Assembly: GCF_015832195.1 (NCBI RefSeq)
Contig: NC_052030.1
Location: forward strand, 6,963,439 to 7,027,438
Origin: Motacilla alba alba
Taxonomy: Eukaryota > Chordata > Aves > Passeriformes > Motacillidae
Reading direction: 5' to 3'
DNA length: 64,000 bases
Numbering within the stretch: position 1 is the first letter of the stretch; each line of letters begins with the position of its first letter. Made by a program: the position numbers and the translations under genes. A model generated the notes under the pieces. It was not told where the DNA came from. It saw only the letters and a program-made list of their open reading frames with translations, and searched no databases. Below, piece after piece: positions 49,610 to 61,800 of the stretch.

Positions 49610-49829
49610 CTAGTGGGCAGGAGGCTCTGCAAAATAGCGCAGGACGCAGGCGGGGCTGTAGCGCCCAGGGCTCCCGGGCTCCGGAGGGAAGGAGGCAGCG
49701 CCGCCGTGCTTCCCCGGACTTCCTGGTATGGGACTGCTTCTTCCTGAACTGGGGTACACCGAAGCATTTGGAAGGCCAGCAGCCATGGACTGGGACTGGA
49801 ATCTTGCCTTCAAAGCTGGACTCGGCCAA
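49610..49829 (-). CDS. ANKLE2: ANKLE2 exon 13: C terminus
   Basis: Encodes [20 protein letters not shown] through [15 protein letters not shown] and stop TAG. WPSPA and GSPGRYSP match human, but the last 13 residues ([13 protein letters not shown]) do not match human VHGSQLRRMARLAELAAL. The acceptor is tttctttcag. Confidence 0.88.
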
Positions 49830-52800
49830 CTGAAAGAAACCAGAAGTCATTGCACACGTTTTAAAGGAAACTGCAATAATGAGAGCAGCACTTTCACTCA
49901 GAATCACTTTTGATCTCAGAACCAGTGCACCAGCTGAGAAAAATCCTGTCTGGTAAGAGACAGGTCTGGAAGAAGAGAAGGAAGAGGAAGAGCACGAAAT
50001 ATTCCATATAGATGTGTTGTTTAAATCAATAACATAATTGCTTTCAAAATGGCCTGATGACACACACCATCCTTCACAGGAACAATTCTTTTGGACTGGG
50101 GTAATAAAGGGTAAAAATAAAAACACTAATAAAAAGATGCCTAAAGATATTAAATTCACCTTAATATCCCTCAGCGCAATGTAAGTACCACAAGGCAACA
50201 AACACAACATTCCTGCACTGCACCAACAGCAGGGATGAATGACAAACCAACAGCACAACTATCACCGAGTCCACTGAAGGATCCAGGTACCAAATCAGTA
50301 AAATGAGACACTGGCCAAGTGGAAAAGTCACATCTGATTTGTCTGTGGAGACATGCTCAAGTTACTTGGAACAGCAGCAGAACGGAAAGAACATGACTGC
50401 GGCATCAGGAAACTCCTTATCAATAGACACCAGTCAAAAAAGGCTTTGGTGATTAACTTCAGAACACAGTTAATTCTGCTGAATTTAAAATATGGGTTTG
50501 GGGGCAACAAGGCCTGAAATTCTGCTATTCAGGCTGACCCGCTAAAAATGTACTTCAGCTCCTGTGACTGAGTTTGCAGCAATACCTTTGCCTGTCAGAT
50601 GAGGAGTAGGATTGCACTGCGTGTTTCCATTTGTAAATCATTGGGAATTTCTGGGGATCAATCTCTGCTCCTTCTAAAGCTGCTAAGACATCACCATCCA
50701 GCTTCGAGGGCTGCTCCCTAGAATGGAAACAGAACTAGATGAAAACACAACCATGTATTTATTTGTTCAGGCAACGAAACACCCCAATTCCAACACAGTT
50801 TTATATCAGCAAAGATATTGTCTGTGCAAGTAAGAGTTAAAAAAGGCAATTCTTACCCAAGAAGGAATAACTTTAAATTGTCATTTGTGGGTGAAGTCTT
50901 CGAAAGAAACTTCTGGGAAGAAAGTTCTTGACGTTGCTGTGGCTCCCTAGTCTGAATTCCAGGTTCTCTGGACACTCTTTCCTTTTCTAATGGTATTTTG
51001 TGGTCTGTCCTTAACTTGGTCTCTCCATGTTTTCCTGTAACACTTGGCTCAGAAGAACTTGCCAGCGACACTGCAGAGTAGGTCTTGTCCAGAACACCCT
51101 CATTCTCAGTTTTTTCAGTGATTTTATGAGATACTCCTGCAACCTCTTGTTCTTGGAATGACATGCTTTCAAATTCTGACATCAAATTGGAAACAGGTGA
51201 CACGAGGCATTCTGACCCATCATGCAGCTGCCTTCTGTCACTGATGATCCTTTTACTGGACACAGGACTGCAAAAGCCGTTTTTGCTGGCAGCAGCCCCC
51301 TTCTCATAGTGCCGAGGGTGAGCTGAGGTCTCTATGATGTTTCCTGCACACTCCATGGACAGGATATCACACTCAGCATCTCCAATGGCATCAATGCTGG
51401 GCTCCTTGGACACCAGAGAGGGGCTGATATTTCGTGCTGCATTTTGTCTGTTTTTAATTTCTTCTAAGCTCATGTCATCATCATCCTCATCCAAAAATGC
51501 TCCAACAGAAATGGAATTGCAGGACTTTTTGCTTTTGCCTGTAAACAATTTTAACAAGAGCAACACATAAGAAGACTTTAAACAGAATGTCAAGTCCATA
51601 AGCTAGGAAAAAAATGCACAATCCTTATGCCTTATTCTATTTCCTGAAGACCTCTCTGACTATATGTAACATCATGAACTCACCTGACTAAAGCTACAAA
51701 TGTAAAATACACACATGGCAAGCAGTGGTCTAAGGTATAAAAGCTTTCCTGGGTTTTGCTTCTTGTGTCTTTTCAGGTTCACAGTTGTAAAGAATTATTC
51801 TTTTATTTTTAAAATGTTATTTATTCCATATCTGTGGATTACAAAATTCTACACTTTAAGATGAATGCCCAAATGCTCTGAGTGAAAACATACTGAAGAT
51901 AGAGGTTTTCTTACAGAGATTTCATTCAGGGGCTACACTCAAACTACTTCACATGAAAGATAAAGACTGTACTTCTACATTCACAGTGCTGTGGGCTCCT
52001 TTTCTGATGCAGTAATCAGACTCTCTGGATAACAGATGAATAATAGCAACCACAACAGGTGAATAGTGCTTCCCCTGGGCACCAAGCTTTTTCTGTCCCT
52101 CTTCTCCCCGGGTACAACCCATTGTTTGCAGCATTTGCCCTTTTCTTACCAGAGGGATGTGGAGTTTTATATCTATTGCAGGTTTCATTTTCCCCTGTTT
52201 CTGGCTGAGCCTTTTCGCTCATTTCACGATGACTCAGGTACTCTTCTAACTTTCGCAGCCCCTCCTGGGAAGACAGATCAACAAAACAGCCCAGAAATTC
52301 CCAGTATTCAACCCACGGGAACCCCAGTTCATGAGCTAACTCCCTGCAATAAATAAAATAAAACGAATCATTTGTGAAGACATAAATATCAGTTTGACAA
52401 CAACTTTTCAGATTACAATTTAACAGCTACAAACAGGAGCACAAACGTGCAACCAGGCAACACAATCCCACCACAATCAACAGTCTGCAAAAGCACAGAC
52501 ACATCTTTAGCAATCAAAGTATCACCTCATTTGTTCTAAGCATTTTTCACATTTCATCTACTATTTTTACAGTTGGCAGCATAAACACTGCTATCTTTAA
52601 GCTGACTGTATCTAGACATCAGACAGAGAAGAATCCCCAGTGATACTGCATGCACCAGCTTTTTCTATTTGGGAATGGGAGAGGGAGGAGGAAGTGAGGG
52701 ATTATTTTAAAGAATGAAATGCATCAGCTTTTAACAAAGTATTTTTTCCATATGTTGCTGACAGAAGGTATTTTAGGTGCAAGGACACACCACATGTACA

Positions 52801-55800
52801 GAGCTGTTATAAAACAGCAAATTTGTATTGGGATCTTTTCATTTTGCTCCCTTTTAACAATCCCTCCCTTTCACAGAACAAACAGGCTATCCATAATTTT
52901 AGATCTGACAAATGAGGCAAGAAAATGTCTGTGAAAAGCATTCCATACATACCATCAATAACAGCTAAAATATCTTTATTGCCAAAGCTAAGAAAGCCAG
53001 GTCTCACATTTTAACTATCTTATTTACACAAAAAAACAGTAAAAATCAAACTGTAAAATATTTCATGAAATTTTTCTGCAGTAGCTTTTGCCCCAAGATA
53101 TTGTGCAGTGAGCAATAACCGTACTCTTGGCACATTCTTTTGCTTTTACATGCTCTATTATTAAGTTTTTATATTGACAGTCTTTTAGATACCTTCCAAC
53201 TCTTTCAACACCTCTCTCCAGATCAGATTTCCTGACATTGTGAAAGAAGCCAGCTCTCTCTCGAGGTGGAGTCTTCCACAGCCGGCGAAATTCTTCAGCC
53301 TTTAAAAAACAGGAATAAATTCAAAAACTACCCCCCACAGTATGAACTAACTCAGTGCTGGCTACACAACTACCTACAGGTCTAGAAGATCTTCAGCTGT
53401 TTGCTGTCCACAAGTGCTGCTCAACTCCAGCTATGAAGGATCTCACACTGGATCTAAAGTTACTCCTTTCTCTACTGGTGGTTACTCTGATCTCTTAAGT
53501 GCTCATGAAAGAGAAGGACCATCATGTACAATCATCTGAAAATCAACTGCACAGACACCACATCTGCCTGGTTTTAATGTGTGTGCAGCAGGAAACAGAA
53601 GTGTCTTGTGATTTTGCCATGTCATTCTGTTTAATTACAAATGCTTCCTGGTCATTGCTTTCTAGGATGCAAATGGGATATTTTTCATGTACAGACTTGC
53701 TACATTTATGTACAGACTTGCTTCTATTATTCTTATTTTATTAGAATAAATTCTTGCTGTCTATTTTGAAATTGGAATGCCTCAGGGGAAATTTTTTCCA
53801 AAATCCTGCACTTCACTTTATATGACAAAGATCACCACGATGACTAAGAATTACATTCAGACACTAAAAATTCATGTCAGCAATCAAAATTATGAACTGT
53901 TTATACCCTAGAGAATATTTTTTGGAGTATAAATTATATTTAAATTTCTGTCAGTTGAACAGAAAATTGATCAAGAACATTTAGAGGAGAAAAAGCATTA
54001 AGCATTTTGGCAGAACTCAGTCTTAAAGAATGCAACCATCAGTCCTCCACTGTATTTATTCACTGTTTCTAAAGCTGTCATATTTGCAACATGTTCACAT
54101 TAAATAAATGAGTCAAACACCTGTAAGTTTGGAATATATTTAACAGATATCTAGGTATTTCTTCTGAAAACTGAAGATTTTGCTTTTCCACTATACAGAC
54201 AATACATTTCCAAAACCATCCCAACACCTACTACTTGGTTGTCACTTTTTCCATCTAGAAAAATATATGTTAATTCAATAAGCAGAGGTTAACATCCAAT
54301 GGCAACTTCTAGAAATGAGATAACGATACAGGTAAGGTTTTAAAAACTGATTCATAGCTGCTTTGAAAGGCTTTGCTTCAGGTGAGAAAGTTACAGCAAT
54401 TATCTGTAAGAAATGAAAGGTTTGCCAAAGGTGCTCTTTGAATAGATTTCAAGAGGAAAAAGAAAACCGATTTTGACCGAACTTCTATTCTTCTTATTTA
54501 TACCACATTTCTGTTTTCAGCAATAAAAAAAATATTTACAAGTTTCAGTGCTTCTCCATGGAGGAAGATCCATCTCCTCAGCAAAGAGAGAGCCACAATC
54601 TGTGCCAGGAGCAAGCTACACCACACAAGGAACCCTGTGGGGATCTTCTTTATTCATAAAACGGATGAGTACGGGCATTGGAGCCCCAGGGAGTTCTCTC
54701 CTTACCTTTGAGGGGCTCATGGGGCCTGCAAAAGCCCTGATGGACAGCACTGGGTCTTTGGGGCTGCCAGGGTATTTAGGCCAAGTTCTCTGGGGGCCGT
54801 CGTCCGTCTGGTCGGGCGACCACGGTGCCCCAATGACCGGAGCTGAGGAATTGTCCTCTGCCCTCAGGAGTGGGACATAATAGCGACCTAAAATAAATCA
54901 TACAAAGCCTTCTCATTCAGTTTATGTTACATCAGCCTGCTGCTTCTTCCTGGACTACCAATGCACCCGTACGCTGAACCAGCTGACTTTACTTCATTTG
55001 TAAAACCACTTGGAATTCAGACTCACTGCTTCAGTGATTACAGATCACATTTATGTGTAGGTTCCCTTCTCTTTCAAACACACTTGCAATAATCCATAAA
55101 GCCCTTCCCTCAGGGTCTTTAACATTTTTCACAACCTCCTTTTGCAAATGTCTAAACACACACATGACAAAACTGAGAAAGTTCTGCATCAAGGAAATTA
55201 TAAAATGACAGGACTCCCCAGCGTGACAGGTACATCTCTTGCCCTAAAAACATAAAAAAGTTTTTAGATTTTTTAGTTCAGTCTTTGAGATTGAGCACTG
55301 CTCCAGGCTTACTGAATCAGGGCCTTGCCTATGTTACAGAGCCATGAGGGCAACCTTGTGATCCATACATTAAGAGTTCTGACTGTCATTTAAAAGACAA
55401 GAAGTTCTCTGTCTCTGCTCAACGTTAGAATTTCCCCTTGGTTTTCAGAGCACTGTACAGCAGCATCATTTATGAACTCAGATCTACAGAAAACAAACAG
55501 AAGACAGCCAAGAGCCAAAATACACGCCTGATATAGTACAAAACTCGGCATACAGACCTTTCAAGTACTCTCTTATCTTTTCTTTCAATTCAGCAGATTT
55601 GTTCTTGCTTCTTTCACAAACTACCTGTTAATAGAATTGTACTTGTTAGGGCAGCATAATAACCTCACTGCACGCAGCAACGTGTGTTCTCCCTGAGCAA
55701 TCACATTACTGGCCCCCACCCATCTCACCCAGTACTTTCAACTCATAGTTTCACTAAAATACATCCAACTTCATCAATTTTAAAACTTTTCCACAGACAC

Positions 55801-58800
55801 AATCAGCTTAAAATATTTTTAATGTTATACAGAATTGACTCCTTAATTATGACACTAGCACCTTAGCCTTCTGTCTATGGTTGTCAGTAATGTCTGAAGA
55901 TGAAAAATGCTGATCAGGATAACATTTCTGGGTTTGCTGTGCACATGGAGAGACTTACCTCTGCTGGAGTTTGATCGTATTTGTTTCTTGGATTTTTTAC
56001 AATGGCTGGGTGCGAGGTAAGCACGTTAACCACATCCACATTCCCAAACTTGCAAGCAAAATGCAACGGAGTATCAAACCACTGCAGTGGGAAAAAGGGA
56101 AAAATTCACATGCACTTAGAAAGATTATAAAGGCAATACCACATATTTAATTTTGAGACTGAGGAAAGTAAATACATGTCATGACTAATTATCTCAGCTC
56201 TGAACAAATCTGTTCCCACCACAGTGCAGAATAATGATTACCAAAACCCAAAGAACTCATGGACAGCTTCCCTTCTCTTTCAGCCTCCCCTACACATCCT
56301 TAACCCCTTCCAGTAATAATAATAAAAATGATGATGATGATAATAATAATAATAACAATAATAGTAATAGTAATAGTAATAATAATAATAATAATAATGT
56401 AAGGCCCCCAAATCCTACCATTTTATCTGGAGTGTTCAGGTAAAGGTCAACAATATATTGGATGCGTTTCTTCAACATGACATCGTTATCATCTGGGTAC
56501 ATCAGCCGCATAAATTCTGGATTTTCCAGAGTGTCCAGCAATAACTGGCAGATAGCAGGCTGATTCTCCTTGGCAGCAACATGCATGACATTGTACCTAC
56601 ACCCTTCCTGGAAAAAAAAAGATCAGTATTAGAATGAACCTCAATCTAAACAGTTTTCTTACACCCAGAGATGCAACTGATTTAACTGTGAAAATGCATG
56701 GGTTCCTACACTGAGTTTAATATGGATATTTTTGTAAAGACTCATCTTTACACCCAAATTACTCTTATAATTAATGGAATTATTCTTACACTCAGAGCCT
56801 TTATTTAAGGAAAGAATGTGGCAAAAAGGTACATTAAAATATTACACACTAAATGGAGGTAGGAAGTTCATTTTAGATAAAGAGCAGGAAAATGGGTATA
56901 GATATAAAAATTCAGCTGCTTTGCTATATTACATAAAAAATTCTCACAAAGCTGGTCTGATATAAGTTGAAGTAAGATAGTCAGTGTTTGCTAAATGGCA
57001 CCTTACACATGGTTTTGGAATTTAATAGAGGTGCTTAGGTAAGCAATGCTGTAGGAACACCTAATTACAGCCTTGGCCCTACCCTGGTCCTTAAATTGAG
57101 TCTGTTTTAAAAAAGATTGCAATGACTTGGAGGAGACCAAAGAATAGAACAGAAGACAAGACTATTCTTGCACCACTGAATACAACTATCCCTCCCATGA
57201 AGAGCAGCACACTCAGTTCCTTCAGCTCTGCTGGAGCAAAGGGAGTTCTCAGGGTGACTTACAGAGAAGTGCCCCAGCTGCTGTCAATGAAGAGAGAAAC
57301 CCTGCCCTGGGTGGAACGAGGTGTCTTGAAGGAGGAGCAGGAAACATCACTCCTTCCACTTCTGCTCTCAGCCCCCAAAAGCTACATCACTAAACCAGAA
57401 CACAGATTTTCCTGTTTTGTTTTGGTTTTTCACCTGTACAATCGTTGGGTTGTCTCCTGACCCGATCAGGTAACGAGGGTTACTCCAAATAAGGTCTGAA
57501 AACGTTGCTGTGTCTCCTTTCTCCACAGCTTTCCGAAGCTTAGCTGTGAGATCTTGAGTCCGTGGACTTTTGTAGCTGTTGGCTCTCTCCTTATTCGCAG
57601 TGTCGCTCTCAGGGGAGCACAAACCATCTATCAAAACATAGATCACTTCTTTCTAGATACATTCTTTCCAGTGATCACCATCTGCACATCCAGACCATTA
57701 AAAGTATGCTTTTAATCCAAACCACGTATTAATCTGGCATCTTTAATATACAGGAGTAAGGAATCTGATCTCAGTAAAAGGACATTTAAATACACTAGTA
57801 GTCAGTCATAGGGAGGGAGAGGAAAATGATGAATCAACTTGTAAAACTGTTCCAGACTTTAATAGGGACAGGTAAACTTTGTAATCACCTTATTTAAAAC
57901 TTTGTAATTATTTTAATTAAAACTTTGTAAAGTCTGCTCCTATCCAAATTTAAAAGCAAAATTCAGCAAGAAACAACCATTTTCTGATTATTAAAATTGC
58001 TTCTGCAGTTCTGTAACTCCTAAATCACTTTAATCTAGCAGCTGGGAACACTGTGAAATATGATCAGCGCTTACCATTTTATTTCTGAACTAGCAAATTT
58101 ACTTAAGAATTGAGTACAGTTTTAATATACTGTGCAATTTTACCAGCATCTTACTAAACCTGAAAATCCTGAAGTCCATGAGTAAAATTGAATCCTAACA
58201 AATATGACCATGGAATACTAAGCAAGGAATCCATGCAGCCCATTACCTACATTTCTACATTTAAAATAAAAGTTATTTTAAGCTTCAATTTATTTAGTGC
58301 TTCACCTTTGAATTTTTTCTGTTATTAGTGTATTGGTAAGGCAGTTGTTGCTTCTCTCACACACAAAAAAAAAAAAAATGCTATCTATTGCATCTACTGT
58401 AGAGAGATGAAGTTCCCCACTTACCTCTGTTAAATGATCCCATTTTCACTGGAGACAAACATAAAGAGGACTTGCCTGGAGATGGGAAATAATCACAGAT
58501 TCCTTTAGCAAATTTCTCAGCATCCTCTCTGTTTGTAAAAGCTTTAAAACGGGAACCCTTAATCATCTTAACAGCCTGGAGAGCTTGCTTCCTATCTTCA
58601 TAAACATGTATTCTCTCTGCAACAAAGAACCACCAAAGTTATGTTGTTTCAATAATCTCGGATTTCAACTCCTAGACAGATTACAGAATTTCAAGGCTAT
58701 CATTCCAGCGTTGGTCTCAGATAATTTCTCTTCCAAACATGACATAAAGGTCTAAAGTCCTATTAAATCTTGTCTCTTGGAAACTGAGTAGGCACCTCCC

Positions 58801-61800
58801 ACACACTCCAGGTAATGTCAGGTGATCCCATCAATCAACACCCTTTTAATGGATGGGCCACCTTCAACAAAGCATTTCACTTCCAGATGGAAAAGCTAAC
58901 TCAGAGCTTATTCACCCTGCATTACTTTTGATGCTGCCTTGTTCAGAAAGGCCAACTTTGTAACTGATCCACAACTTTAAGATCTCTACAGAGAATCTTA
59001 GATAATAAACAAATCCTTCTCCTTCTCCTTTAAATGATATCGTTCAAATAAGGCTATCTTAATGTACCTTTTCTTAGTAAGAATTCTTACTACTCTCTCA
59101 GAGGAAATGATCCTGTGCACTACTCTACTCCTGTCAGGAACAGAAAGGAAAATGTGAAAATTTTTAGAAGAGATCATTTAAGCTTCAACTGATGACAATA
59201 TAAATAGTTTTTTGATTGTTTATTTACAAGATTACTTTTTATTCTTGAGAGGGATCTGAGCTACACAGGGCAGAGGATCCTCATATGTAGGAACTGTAAT
59301 GGCAAACACCTGGGATGTCCTGAACTGTTGTTTCTTTGCCTCAGAACAAACACTATTTATAGGAACAAAGGAATACTTCAAACAATGCTTACAATACTAA
59401 TGCAGTGGTGTTGAGAACACCTGTTACATAAAACAATTCTACTCAGACGTGCCTGAAATGCCTATCACTGGAAATAAGGGAAGTGAGTATTTACCATTCC
59501 TGGCCAATATGTCGTCATAAACTGGGCAAACACCGTAGAATAGTGGAGGATCTCTGGACGGTGTCTGAGCAGTGATTTGTGAATCAGCACCACAGGCTGG
59601 AGCTGAACAGTTCATGTGTGTCACAGCATCTTCTTCTGGAGGGTTCAGACCCACACAGTACCCAAAGTCTACCTCCTCAGAAGCACTTCCATGGCCGTTG
59701 TGATTCACTGGGACATTCCCAGCAGCCTCCTCTGACAGAGCAGACCCTTCCTCCTCCAGTGCTCCTTGCTGCTCCAACAGTGCCTGAGCCAATTTCTTTT
59801 CAAAAATAAACCTTGTAGTTGCAGTAATGGGGCCACATTTAAGTCCTGCTCTCACGATCTCTTCTCGAAGCTCATCGTGGCTGAGCTTCTTTAATCGGGA
59901 TAATATTGTATCCATTGTTATTCCACCTACAGGAAAGGCAGAAAAGAAGAGGAGAAAAATTTAAAAACCAAAATCTTTCTTCTGCTACTTAAATGGGGTA
60001 TTAAAGCCAAGGAAAAAAATGCCTCTTAGCAATTTCTTCTGATTCTGAAGAGATCCTTGCAGTGCAGAGAAGACAAATTTTCAATTTTTCAATTCAATGT
60101 TTTAAGCTACCAGACCCATAACAAGTTTATTTCCTCCTCTCTCGACTACTTAAAATAATATTTACAGCTTACATTTTGTTCTTGGTAGTCCTTTTTCAAT
60201 TTTTTCTGGAGTGAAAATTCAATCTAGAGCATTTACTCATTAAAATTTATGACAGGCTGAGAAATATTTGATTCCTGACAAGAAGGCACAATCTATTTGT
60301 GCAATGCAATACAAGGACACGAGCACCACTCAGCCCCAAGACAAGGGGCTGCACCTCCAGCTAAAGGCACAGAACTATTTCTAGTGTTTCCCTAGGACTT
60401 TCTGGCTGACAGAAGTCTAGGGGACAAGCACAATGCAGCAACCAGGGCAGGCTTTCTCTGGCTGTGATGCAAGGCTGGAAATATGTACACAGCATGTTGT
60501 TTCCCAGGCCTGCTTTGAGAGCAAACAGCCAGAAGACAAAAACAACTGATCTTTTCAGATCTCCCTCTGCAACAAAAAACAGAAGCTGGGAGAATTTCTC
60601 CATTTCCAAAGGAACATCCTTCTCTCTGCTATGATACAATTCCCCAGGCTCACGTCCCTCCATGTAATCCACACTGACAGCTTCCACACTGGTCAGCAAG
60701 AAGATACTAAAGCCAAGCTGATGCCAACACAAATTCCTTGCTCTGAAAAACACAGCTGAAAAATACAGGATTTGGGCAGCTCAAAAACGTAAGAAGCTTT
60801 CTCATTATTTCATCAGTGCTGCAGCCATGTACCTGCACGCAGGCTGCGACTCCCCTGGCACACCCTGCTCAGGAAGGGAAGCTCCAGACAGGAATGATTC
60901 AGCTGTGCTATTCCCTCAGCTTGCCTTCACTCCTGCCTTGTGCTGCCCCCTCCTCCAGTGCTGAGCCATTTCATGAGGCTTGGACTGCTTTGAACAGGGT
61001 GCATGGCCATTTTAGTACTTTATTTTCACTTTTAGGTTTCCTCCTCAGTTAATGAAACTTAAGACTACTTTTCATATACTAAAAAAACCCAAATGCACAC
61101 AGTAAGTTTTTGTAGCTTCCAGCAACAATACAGCACCACATTAAGTTTCACTGCAATCTGAGTTAGAACAAACACACTCCAAATATTAGGAGACACTATG
61201 AAAATGTACTTAATGCCAAACTTCAACAGTCCTTCAATTATTACAAGTCAACAGTCATGTGAGTTTCAGGGCTGTTTCCTTGGAGGGACATTTTCTTTGA
61301 GAGCTGTCTCTTTTTTATGAACATCTTATTTTGAATGTCTGTGGTTAGAGAACAACATAACCTCAGCCCTGAAGATTTCACAAGTATTAACTGGAACCTC
61401 ACTGAAACAACGAGAAATGAGAGTATTTCCAAGGAAAAAACCCCACCAAACAGCAGCAGAGCCACAGCTGATGCTGCTGAGCCACTTCCCCAAGGGACTG
61501 TAGTTCCCCTGTGATTCCTGAGCTTCCAAGCAACCTCACTGTTTCAATTATCTGACTTCCCCACAAGACTACAACAACAGATATGAAAGATCCTCTTCCT
61601 TGTTTTTAATTCTTAATCCTCTATTTTTTAAAATAAAATTTGATACCAGTATGTTTTAATCAAGGGATGTGCCCCTAAGGCTATCAAAATATCCAAACTT
61701 GCTATTCTAGGGATTTTCCTTTTGAGACTGCATAACTGTAAAATTACAAGAAAGATGAAAACTCAGGGGTGAGAAAGTTCATTGCAAAAACAGCTCAATG

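Noticed and set aside
49536..50258. 240-codon minus-strand open frame overlapping ANKLE2 exon 13
   Set aside because: It crosses the well-supported exon 13 acceptor in a different frame from WPSPA...GSPGRYSP. Chance frame.
56290..56410. Poly-leucine open frame continuing from ANKLE2 exon 5
   Set aside because: It is translation of the ATT microsatellite in intron 5. It would appear only with intron retention.
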